From NCBI GenBank assembly GCA_964471915.1, contig CAYYID010000001.1, positions 124,001-188,000 of the forward strand: DNA of 64,000 nucleotides, in the 5' to 3' direction. The translations under genes were made by a program, and so were the position numbers. Source of the DNA: JAIEPW01 sp964471915 (GTDB lineage: Bacteria; Acidobacteriota; Terriglobia; Bryobacterales; Bryobacteraceae). The notes below the pieces were generated by a model. It ran no database searches. It saw only the letters and a program-made list of their open reading frames with translations, and was not told the DNA's origin. Positions 8,140 to 15,427 of this stretch are shown here, piece after piece. Each line of letters opens with the position of its first letter. The first letter of the stretch is position 1.

Positions 8140-9681
8140 ATGATTCGTAAACTAACCGCGAGATGGCTGCTGGGAGCGCTGGTTGCTGCGCCTCTGGTTC
8201 TTCCCTCGACTCTCTCGGCACAAGGGGGCCGGCAAACGTCGCGGCCGAATATCCTGGTGATCATGCCCGACGATGTCGGCTACTGGAACGTCGGCGCCTA
8301 TAGCCGGGGGATGATGGGCGCTCCGACGCCGAACATCGACCGCATTGGGAACGAGGGGATCCTGTTCACGGATCACTACGCGCACCCGAGTTGCACGCCG
8401 GGACGCGCCGCCTTCATCACGGGCCAGATGCCGGTGCGGACCGGGCTGTCGACCGTGGGTATGCCGGGTTCACCGGTTGGGCTGGATTCGCGCGATCCCA
8501 CGCTAGCGAAGGTGCTGAAGCCGCTGGGCTATCGCACGGGCCAGTTCGGCAAGAACCACCTGGGCGACCGCAACGAGCATCTGCCGACGGTGCACGGGTT
8601 CGACGAGTTTTTCGGGAACCTCTATCACCTCAACACGGAAGAAGAGCCCGAGTTGAAGGTGTGGCCGCAGGACCCAGGGTTCGCGGAGCGGTACCGGCCG
8701 CGCGGCGTGCTGGATTGCGTGGCCTCGGCGGACGACGATCCTACGGTCGACCGCCGCTTCGGCAAGATGGGCAAGCAGAAGTGCAAGGACACCGGGCCGC
8801 TCGATTCCAAGCGGATGGAGACGGTGGACGAGGAGTTCCTCGGCCGCGCCAAGCAGTTCATCACGAAGGCCGCCAGCGCGAACGAGCCGTTCTTTGCCTG
8901 GTTCAACCCCAGCCGCATGCACATCTACACCCACCTGAAGCCGGAGTCGCGGAATCTGGCGACGCCGTATTCGTCGGAGTTCGATATCTACGGCAGCGGC
9001 ATGATGGAACACGACGGCCATGTCGGCCAACTGCTGGACCTGCTGCGGGACCTGAAGATCGCGGAGAACACGATCGTGGTGTACACGACGGACAACGGGG
9101 CTATGGTCTCCTGGTGGCCGGATGCCGGCACGACGCCGTTTCGCAGCGAGAAGGCGACGACGTGGGAAGGCGGCGTGCGGGTGCCGTTGCTGATCCGGTG
9201 GCCGGGACGGATCAAGGCGGGGTCGGTCTCGAACGGGATTCAGACGCATGAGGACCTGTTCACGACGTTGGCCGCCGCGGCGGGTGCGGGCGACGTGGCC
9301 AGGCAACTGCGCGATACGGCCAAAGTCTACATCGACGGCGTGAACAACCTGGCGCACTGGACCAGCGGCGCTCCCTCGGCGCGCAACTCCGTGATCTATT
9401 ACAACGAGTCGCAGATGGCAGCGGTCCGCGTCGGAAACTGGAAGTCCCATCTCCAGGTGCGGGAAGGGTTCTTCGATTACCTGCGGCCGAGCACACTGGT
9501 GTTCAACCTCCGCATGGACCCGTTCGAGAAGCACGACGGGCAGAAGTCGAACGACCTGGCGATGAAGATGGGGATTGCGTTCGGCGGCCAGATTTATGAC
9601 GTCGTCGGCGCGCACATGGAGACCCTGAAGCAATTCCCGCCGCGGCAAAAAGGTGGCTCGCTGCTGATGCAGACGCGGTAA
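8140..9681 (+). CDS. Arylsulfatase (type I, formylglycine-dependent), exported
   Basis: A 513-residue alkaline-phosphatase-superfamily sulfatase with a signal peptide (about residues 1-27). The metal-binding D-D pair is at Asp44-Asp45, and the sulfatase signature C-T-P-G-R (Cys85 to Arg89) carries the cysteine that must be oxidised to formylglycine before the enzyme can hydrolyse sulfate esters. Further landmarks are T-D-N-G near residue 312 and a G-K-N-H-L-G motif near 138. A strong GGAGG ribosome site at 8127-8131 sets the ATG at 8140. The dedicated maturation enzyme (frameshifted) and a porin follow on the same strand, as in sulfatase utilisation cassettes. Substrate unknown. Confidence 0.95.
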   Translation: MIRKLTARWLLGALVAAPLVLPSTLSAQGGRQTSRPNILVIMPDDVGYWNVGAYSRGMMGAPTPNIDRIGNEGILFTDHYAHPSCTPGRAAFITGQMPVRTGLSTVGMPGSPVGLDSRDPTLAKVLKPLGYRTGQFGKNHLGDRNEHLPTVHGFDEFFGNLYHLNTEEEPELKVWPQDPGFAERYRPRGVLDCVASADDDPTVDRRFGKMGKQKCKDTGPLDSKRMETVDEEFLGRAKQFITKAASANEPFFAWFNPSRMHIYTHLKPESRNLATPYSSEFDIYGSGMMEHDGHVGQLLDLLRDLKIAENTIVVYTTDNGAMVSWWPDAGTTPFRSEKATTWEGGVRVPLLIRWPGRIKAGSVSNGIQTHEDLFTTLAAAAGAGDVARQLRDTAKVYIDGVNNLAHWTSGAPSARNSVIYYNESQMAAVRVGNWKSHLQVREGFFDYLRPSTLVFNLRMDPFEKHDGQKSNDLAMKMGIAFGGQIYDVVGAHMETLKQFPPRQKGGSLLMQTR

Positions 9682-9691
9682 GTCCCGGGTC

Positions 9692-9726
9692 TCGCCGGCC
9701 GTCGGGGATCCCGCGATGGCCGGCGA
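9692..9726 (+). other. Stem-loop between sulfatase and FGE genes
   Basis: A perfect 9-bp inverted repeat, TCGCCGGCC (9692-9700) and GGCCGGCGA (9718-9726), with a smaller CGGG/CCCG stem nested in the 17-nt loop. It has no U-tract, so it is not a standard terminator; it could stabilise the upstream mRNA or lower expression of the FGE gene. Function is inference. Confidence 0.4.
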
Positions 9727-9773
9727 GCCAGTTCGGGAACGCGGGTTGACCGCGCCGCCCAGGACCGCAGGTT

Positions 9774-10866
9774 ATGGCCCCGCCCCAGAAGAACCCCAGC
9801 CCGGACCGGTTCCGCGCCGCGGCCGCCGTGGCGGTGTGCGCCGCGGGCGCCGTCGCCTTGTTCTGGTGGCCAGGATTCCTGCGCGGCAAGACGAACGCGG
9901 AGATCGTCGCGCTGCCGGCGGTAGTAGATCGGAGCGCAAAGCCCGCGAAGGGTTCGGAGGGCATGGTCTGGATCCCTGGCGGTGAATTCACCGCCGGGAC
10001 CGTCCATGCGCAGATGGACGACGCGACGCCGCTGGTCCGCATCCGGGTGAAGGGCTTCTGGATGGACCGGACCGAGGTGACCAACCGGGAGTTCCAGAAG
10101 TTCGCGGACGCGACCGGATACGTGACCGTCGCCGAGCGAAAACCGACGGCGGAAGAGTTTCCGGGCGCGCCGCCCGAGAATCTGGTGGCCGGGTCGCTGG
10201 TGTTCACGCCGCCGCCCGTCGCGGTGCGGCTGGACAATGCGGCGCAGTGGTGGCGGTTCGTGCCGGGCGCGAGCTGGAGATCGCCGGAGGGGCCAGGCAG
10301 CAGCATTCAGGGCCGCGAGGATCATCCGGTGGTCCATATCGCCTGGGAAGACGCGAACGCATTCGCGAAGTGGGCGGGTAAGCGCCTGCCGACGGAGGCC
10401 GAATGGGAGTTCGCGGCGCGCGGGGGGCTTTCGCAACAGAAATACACCTGGGGCGACGAGTTCCGGCCGGGCGGCGTGATACAAGCCAACACGTTCCAGG
10501 GGAGCTTTCCGGCTCAGAACACGCGGGAAGACGGGTTCGGGGCGACGTCTCCGGCCGGCAAGTACCCGGCGAACGCCTTCGGCCTTCATGACATGGCAGG
10601 GAACGTCTGGGAGTGGTGCGCGGACTGGTATCGCGCCGATCCAGTATGCCCGGCTGGCGCGAACCGCTTTTCCAATCGTGGATCCGCCGGGGCCGGAGGA
10701 CAGCTTGGACCCGATCGAGCCGCGGGTCCCCAAGCGGGTGATGAAGGGCGGCTCGTTTCTCTGCTCGGACCAGTATTGCAGCCGCTACATGCCGGGCGGC
10801 CGGGGCAAGGGAGAACCGCGGACGAGTCTGAACCATCTGGGTTTCCGGCTGGTGCGAGACCGTTGA
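9774..10866 (+). pseudogene. Formylglycine-generating enzyme (SUMF1/EgtB fold), broken by a one-base frameshift
   Basis: The protein has an N-terminal membrane anchor (about residues 15-33) and the SUMF1 opening M-V-W-I-P-G-G-E-F (about 64-72), then W-K-x-L-P-T-E-A-E-W-E style sequence and N-V-W-E-W-C-A-D-W-Y-R-A-D. At 10641-10642 an extra C throws the frame: the original frame continues as low-complexity sequence to 10880, while the frame one base ahead continues the family to the stop at 10864-10866, including G-G-S-F-L-C-S-D-Q-Y-C (Cys codons 10762 and 10777). These two cysteines match the catalytic pair of human SUMF1. Removing one C restores D-W-Y-R-A-D-Q-Y-A-R-L. Either a sequencing error or a recent inactivating mutation. 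It should mature the adjacent sulfatase. Confidence 0.85.
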
Positions 10867-10907
10867 GCGGCCGGAGATGAGACTTTCCGTACAGGATAGG
10901 GAAAGAT

Positions 10908-12419
10908 ATGAAATTGACGATTGCGGGCGGGGCCGCCTGCCTGACGTGGATAGCGTTAGCGTTTTCCAGCGTCGTGTATGCCCAGGGCGTGGAGAAAAAG
11001 GGCGAGCCAGGCGACGCGCCCGCGGAGGCGCCGGCCGCGCAGGAGCAAAGTGCTGCGCCGCAGCAGCAGGCGCCTCCCGCGGATCCGCTGCTGTGGAGGA
11101 GCGGGCGCTTCACGCTGAAGCTGGGCCTCGAGGCCGGCATCCAGTACGCGGCGGAATCCAACAGTTGGTGGAATCTGTCCAAGACCTTTGCGCCGACCTC
11201 CGACTTCAACCCGGATCTGGGCTGGGCGGAAGTCTACTTCCGGCCGGGCCTCACGGGCGGGATTGGACTGGGCACGAAGACGTCGTTATACGGCGGCGTC
11301 TCGGTGGTGGGCTCGGCCAACCTGGACCGGGACGTATTCAACGAGGGCAACTCGGGACGGGTGCTGCTCGAGAACGCGTACTTCGGAATCAAGCACAAGG
11401 CCGAGAACGGCTTCACGTTCGACTTGAGCGGCGGCGCGCAGCCGTACAAGATCGGCGGCGGGTTCCTGGTCGCGGTAGGCGGCGGCAACGGATTTGAGCG
11501 CGGGGCGACGTCGCTGGCTCCCCGGCGCGCGTGGGGCATGACCGGGCTCGGCACGATCGGGTACAAGAAGTTCTCGGCGACCGGGTTCTATCTGGACCCG
11601 AACGAGTTGAAGTCCGGAGATTCGCGAACGAAGCTGACCGGCGCCGACTTCAAGTATGCGCTGAGCAACGACGAGTACCTGGGCGTGGCCTACATCCACT
11701 CGCCCGAATCCGAATTCACGTACATCCAGGCGCCGATTACCTTCCTGGCGGGGGGACGCCGCGGACTGAATACGATCCAGGCGTACGGCAAGGTGCGGCC
11801 CGCGCGGAAGACGCAGCCGGGGTTTCTGGTACAGGGCGACTATGCCAGGCAGTGGAACCGCCGGATCGATCTGAACGCCTGGGCCATGAACGTGGACGTC
11901 AGCAATACGTTCGTGAAGCGGAGGTGGCTGCCCACGATCGGCTACGCGCTGCGCTATTACTCGGGCGACGATCCCAAGACGGCGGGCATGGAGCGTTTCG
12001 ATGCGCTCTACTATGACGGGTCGCCGGCGACGTTCGCTTCCGGATCGAACGGCAGCTTCAATTTCTATAACTCGAACATCGTGGCGCACCGCGTGAAGTT
12101 CGGCCTGGTCCTGACGCCGGCGAACCTCTTCGACGCGTTCTACTTCCACATCCGGGCGGCGAAGCGGAACAGCCCCATCCAGTTCGGACAGGGTTTCCGG
12201 TTCGACTTCGTCGACGGGGTGCCCGTGGTCAATACGGGACTTCCGGACACGCACCTCGCGGACGACACGTATTTTCAGTACACGCGCGTGATCACGAAGA
12301 ACATCTTCTTCACGGGCGGCGTCGGCATCAGCTTCCCGGGCAAGGGATTCCAGCGCATCACGAAGAACTCGGCGGATGTGTGGCTTGGCGCTTTGGCGAA
12401 CCTGGTACTGGTGTTCTAG
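10908..12419 (+). CDS. Outer-membrane porin of the sulfatase cluster
   Basis: A 503-residue exported protein: signal peptide (1-25), a Pro/Ala/Gln/Glu-rich linker (26-58), then a long series of amphipathic beta strands to the C-terminus. The aromatic girdle residues, repeated G-Y/F patterns and the terminal stretch A-N-L-V-L-V-F, ending in Phe, are typical of large outer-membrane barrels (alginate-export/porin type). An AGGGAAAG site precedes the ATG. It follows the FGE gene by 41 bp and most likely admits the sulfated substrate or releases its product; that role is inferred from position. Confidence 0.75.
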   Translation: MKLTIAGGAACLTWIALAFSSVVYAQGVEKKGEPGDAPAEAPAAQEQSAAPQQQAPPADPLLWRSGRFTLKLGLEAGIQYAAESNSWWNLSKTFAPTSDFNPDLGWAEVYFRPGLTGGIGLGTKTSLYGGVSVVGSANLDRDVFNEGNSGRVLLENAYFGIKHKAENGFTFDLSGGAQPYKIGGGFLVAVGGGNGFERGATSLAPRRAWGMTGLGTIGYKKFSATGFYLDPNELKSGDSRTKLTGADFKYALSNDEYLGVAYIHSPESEFTYIQAPITFLAGGRRGLNTIQAYGKVRPARKTQPGFLVQGDYARQWNRRIDLNAWAMNVDVSNTFVKRRWLPTIGYALRYYSGDDPKTAGMERFDALYYDGSPATFASGSNGSFNFYNSNIVAHRVKFGLVLTPANLFDAFYFHIRAAKRNSPIQFGQGFRFDFVDGVPVVNTGLPDTHLADDTYFQYTRVITKNIFFTGGVGISFPGKGFQRITKNSADVWLGALANLVLVF

Positions 12420-12461
12420 CGGAGAGGCAGCGACGCCAGCCGGGATTCCCGGGCGACGCGC

Positions 12462-13106
12462 TCACCCGCGCCGGCGGCGGCGGACCGCGCCGGTGCCGAC
12501 CAGCGCGAAGCCGAGCAGCACGAGGACCCCGGAGGCCGGCTCCGGATTGGCGATTTCCGCTCCGATCAGGTCCTGGGCGGGCGCTCCGGTGGTCGGGTTG
12601 AAATTCTGATAGATGGTGACACCCGTGAGCACCGATTTGCCGAGGCTGGCGGCGACGTACGCGTTGACGAGACTGATCTGCGTCGCGGTGAGGCTGGTGA
12701 ACGTCGCCGTGCTCACGGCGCCGGCGCCGAGGCCGTCGCCGTTGTCGTGGATGATGTCCCAGATGGCGATCTGGAAGGCGAGCCCGGTATTCACCGAATT
12801 CACGGTGGAGATCTGGTTCAGGTAGAGCCAGGCCACGCGGTCCTCGTTGCGGGCGATGCGCGGGGTGAGGGGATTGGTGTTCCAGGTCCCCAGGCCGATG
12901 CCGGTGAACAGGTCCACGCAGAACAGCGGCGAGACGCTGACGCCGTCGAAGGTTCCCAGGATGACGCCGGCGAAGCCGGTTTCCGGGGTCCCGTTGTTCA
13001 GGAAAGTGACATTTGCGCCGCGACCGGTATCGACACCGGTGAGCGTGACGGTGGGTCCGGCGTAGAGGGTGGCGGCGGTTAGGAGGACCAGGGCAAACTT
13101 GTTCAC
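12462..13106 (-). CDS. PEP-CTERM sorted surface protein
   Basis: A 214-residue exported protein with a signal peptide (1-16) and a classic PEP-CTERM tail: N-P-E-P-A-S, a hydrophobic segment (about 191-206) and a basic end R-R-R-R-R-G. Such tails are cut by exosortase, usually in exopolysaccharide-producing bacteria. The middle resembles other PEP-CTERM substrates (F-C-V-D-L-F, A-W-L-Y-L-N-Q, F-Q-I-A-I-W-D-I), with no enzymatic motif. Start is GTG at 13106; an ATG eight bases further upstream (codon 13114-13112) is out of frame. No exosortase gene is present in the window. Confidence 0.9.
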   Translation of the reverse strand: MNKFALVLLTAATLYAGPTVTLTGVDTGRGANVTFLNNGTPETGFAGVILGTFDGVSVSPLFCVDLFTGIGLGTWNTNPLTPRIARNEDRVAWLYLNQISTVNSVNTGLAFQIAIWDIIHDNGDGLGAGAVSTATFTSLTATQISLVNAYVAASLGKSVLTGVTIYQNFNPTTGAPAQDLIGAEIANPEPASGVLVLLGFALVGTGAVRRRRRG

Positions 13107-13266
13107 AGGCCCATGGTAGGCGGCGAGGCTATTCTGCCCAATGCAACTCGGGTACCGGTTTTTGCCCTATTTCGCCTTACGCTTTCGGGGCCTACTACCC
13201 TGAGGACCCCGGGCAACGGTTTCCCAGGCAGCAATGGGCGATGGTACTGGTGGGAGTCAGATCGAA

Positions 13267-13782
13267 TCAGGAGGCGCGTTCCATGCGCGCGGTCTCCTCG
13301 GCAGCGAGCACGAGGAGATACCAGCCCAAGAAGGACAGGACGGGCGTGTACACGGTCTCCTGGACCACGCTGACACGGGCGCCGGAGCGGAACACAGCCA
13401 TCTGCTGGAAGAACTTCAGGTGGGGCTGCTTTTCGGCGTCGACGAAGCCCCATTCGGACTTCCAGAAGTTGGTGGCTTTCCAGGAGAAGCGGACGCCGTC
13501 GTTGCACTCGACGATGCCGCCGCCGGACCAGTTGGGCCGGAAGCGGGCGAGGGCGCGTCCGTCGGAGTCGGTGACCACGACGCGCGGCTGGAGGATGCCG
13601 GTGCGGAGCAGGCGGTACTCGCGGCCGTCGAAGGAAGCGGCGGCGTTGGAGCCGAAGGACTTCTCGAAGCGGAGCGTGGCGAAGGTCCGGGAGCCGGCGG
13701 TCAGCTCGTAGTGGCGCTTGAAGGAGGAGCGCTGGCCCCAGGCCAGCGCGTCCCGCGCGGAGGAGTCGGTCAGGAGGGCCAT
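13267..13782 (-). CDS. Conserved hypothetical protein, possibly tubby/LURP-one-like fold
   Basis: 171 residues from the ATG at 13782, 19 bp after the TPR gene stop and probably the last gene of the 13267-17766 operon. It is beta-rich, with alternating strands (Y-E-L-T-A-G-S, V-V-V-T-D-S-D-G-R, W-G-F-V-D-A-E) and a single hydrophobic helix near the C-terminus (about 148-163), an arrangement like phospholipid scramblase/LURP-one (tubby C-terminal-like) proteins. No catalytic motif. The C-terminal helix could anchor it to the membrane. Fold suggestion is tentative. Confidence 0.65.
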   Translation of the reverse strand: MALLTDSSARDALAWGQRSSFKRHYELTAGSRTFATLRFEKSFGSNAAASFDGREYRLLRTGILQPRVVVTDSDGRALARFRPNWSGGGIVECNDGVRFSWKATNFWKSEWGFVDAEKQPHLKFFQQMAVFRSGARVSVVQETVYTPVLSFLGWYLLVLAAEETARMERAS

Positions 13783-13801
13783 ACGGGGCCGGTTCCCCGG
13801 G

Positions 13802-15427
13802 TTAGCGTTCGAAGTAGCCCTGAGCAAGCTCGGGCTTGAAGTCGAGGGCCTGCTTCCAGTAGCGGCGGGCTTCGTCGAGATGGCCCTGGGCCTTGAGGGC
13901 GTGGCCGAGGTTGAGCAGGGCTTCGGCGAAGTTGGGGCGCTCCTGGAGCGCTTCCTGGTACAGGCGGATGGCGTCGTCGTGCTGGCCGGACTTCTGGAGC
14001 AGCAGTCCGGTGTTGTAGAACAGCTCCGGCGTGCGCTCGCCGACTTCGATGAGCCGGGCCTGCAGGTCGAGGGCTTTTTCGAGGTCCTCGCGCTCGACGG
14101 CGAGGGCGGCCAGGCCGCGCAGCGCGTCGACGGACTGCGGATCGGTTTCGAGCACGCCTTCGAAGTACTTGCCGGCGCTCTCGTGGTCGCCGACATGCCA
14201 GTAGGCGAGCCCGAGGTTGAGCTGGGCTTCCGGCCACGGGGAGCGCTTGCGGACGCAGTGCTGGAAGCTCTCGGCGGCGCCGCGGTACTCGCCGCGCTGC
14301 AGCCGCAGGAAGCCGAGGCGGAACCAGGCGTCCTCCCAGTCCGGCGTGCGGGTGAGCAGTTTCACGTACAGGCGTTCGGCCTCTTCCTTTTCGCCCTGCT
14401 GCTCGAGGACGCTGGCCAGGTTGTAGAGCACGTCGGCGAGGTCCGGGGCGATCTTGAGCGCGCGTTCGTAGTTCTCGCGGGCGCCCTTGAGGTTGCCGGT
14501 CTCCTGCTGGACGATGCCGAGGTTGACGTAGGCCTGCTTGGCGTCGGGCCGGATGCGGGCGGCTTCGCGGTAGGCTTTTTCGGCCGCGTCGAGCTGGCCG
14601 CACTTCTGCTGGGCGACGCCGAGGTTGAACCAGCGCTCGAAGTGGTCCGGGGTGAACTCGACCAGCTTGCCGCAGAACTTCGCGGCGGCTTCCCAGTCGT
14701 TGGAGGCGAAGGCGCAGGTGGCCAGTCCTTCCAGCGCGGTTTGGGAGAAGGGCCGCAGCGTCAGCAGGCGCTCGGCGTACTGGCGGATGAAGTCCGGCTC
14801 CTTGCGCGCCATGCCGATGGTGACCAGATTCACCAGGCACTCTTCGCTATCCGGAGTCTTTTCGAGGATCTTGGTGTAGGTGGCGGTGGCGTCGTCGAAC
14901 TTCCACAGCAACTGGAGGGCGACGGCCTTGCCGAACTGCGCGGTTTCGTGGTCGGGCTGGCGGGCCAGCACTTTGTCGAAGTGCTCGATGGCGGCTTCGG
15001 GCTTCTCCTGGTGGAGCTGGCAGATGCCGAGGCCGAGTTGGGCTTCCAGGCGCCCGGAGTCGGTCTTGAGCGACGTCTGGAAGGCGTCCGAGGCGTCCTG
15101 CCAGCGGCCGAGCTTCTCGTAGCAGATGCCGAGGTTGAAGTTGGCGGTGGGGTGCCCGGGCTGCATGGTGAGGAGCTTGGCGTAGCTGCGGACGGCGTCC
15201 TCGTACTGCTCCAGCTCGAACTGGATGTGGCCCTTGGCGGAGTAGATCTCCGGGGTCTCCTCACCGTTCTCGATGGCGGCGTTGAGTTCCTTGAGGGCCT
15301 CCTCGCGCTTGCCTTCGAGGTGCAATGAGACGGCCTTGGCCAGGTTGGGCGATACCCCGCGGCCGCCGCGCGGCCGGATTTCCGTGGCCGCCGCCGGCGC
15401 TTCCGTGCTCTTCTTGCGTCCGTTCAT
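13802..15427 (-). CDS. Multi-repeat TPR protein
   Basis: 541 residues made almost entirely of about 15 tetratricopeptide repeats (recurring A-x-x-x-L-G-x-x-Y and P-x-x-x-x-A-x-x-N-L-G patterns from residue ~30 to the end). No signal peptide or membrane segment is seen, so it is probably a cytoplasmic scaffold. The ATG at 15427 overlaps the stop of the 780-residue zinc-ribbon protein (ATGA), giving translational coupling; a longer reading from 15481 adds only non-TPR sequence inside that gene. The partner is therefore likely the zinc-ribbon/lectin-fold membrane protein. Confidence 0.9.
   Translation of the reverse strand: MNGRKKSTEAPAAATEIRPRGGRGVSPNLAKAVSLHLEGKREEALKELNAAIENGEETPEIYSAKGHIQFELEQYEDAVRSYAKLLTMQPGHPTANFNLGICYEKLGRWQDASDAFQTSLKTDSGRLEAQLGLGICQLHQEKPEAAIEHFDKVLARQPDHETAQFGKAVALQLLWKFDDATATYTKILEKTPDSEECLVNLVTIGMARKEPDFIRQYAERLLTLRPFSQTALEGLATCAFASNDWEAAAKFCGKLVEFTPDHFERWFNLGVAQQKCGQLDAAEKAYREAARIRPDAKQAYVNLGIVQQETGNLKGARENYERALKIAPDLADVLYNLASVLEQQGEKEEAERLYVKLLTRTPDWEDAWFRLGFLRLQRGEYRGAAESFQHCVRKRSPWPEAQLNLGLAYWHVGDHESAGKYFEGVLETDPQSVDALRGLAALAVEREDLEKALDLQARLIEVGERTPELFYNTGLLLQKSGQHDDAIRLYQEALQERPNFAEALLNLGHALKAQGHLDEARRYWKQALDFKPELAQGYFER

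Noticed and set aside
9774..10880. Programmed frameshift in the FGE gene
   Set aside because: No slippery heptamer or stimulatory structure at 10640; a simple one-base insertion fits better.
13107..13266. Possible cyclic-di-GMP (GEMM) riboswitch upstream of the PEP-CTERM gene
   Set aside because: Short pieces resemble GGGCAAA and CGAAAG, but their order and spacing do not fit the conserved core.
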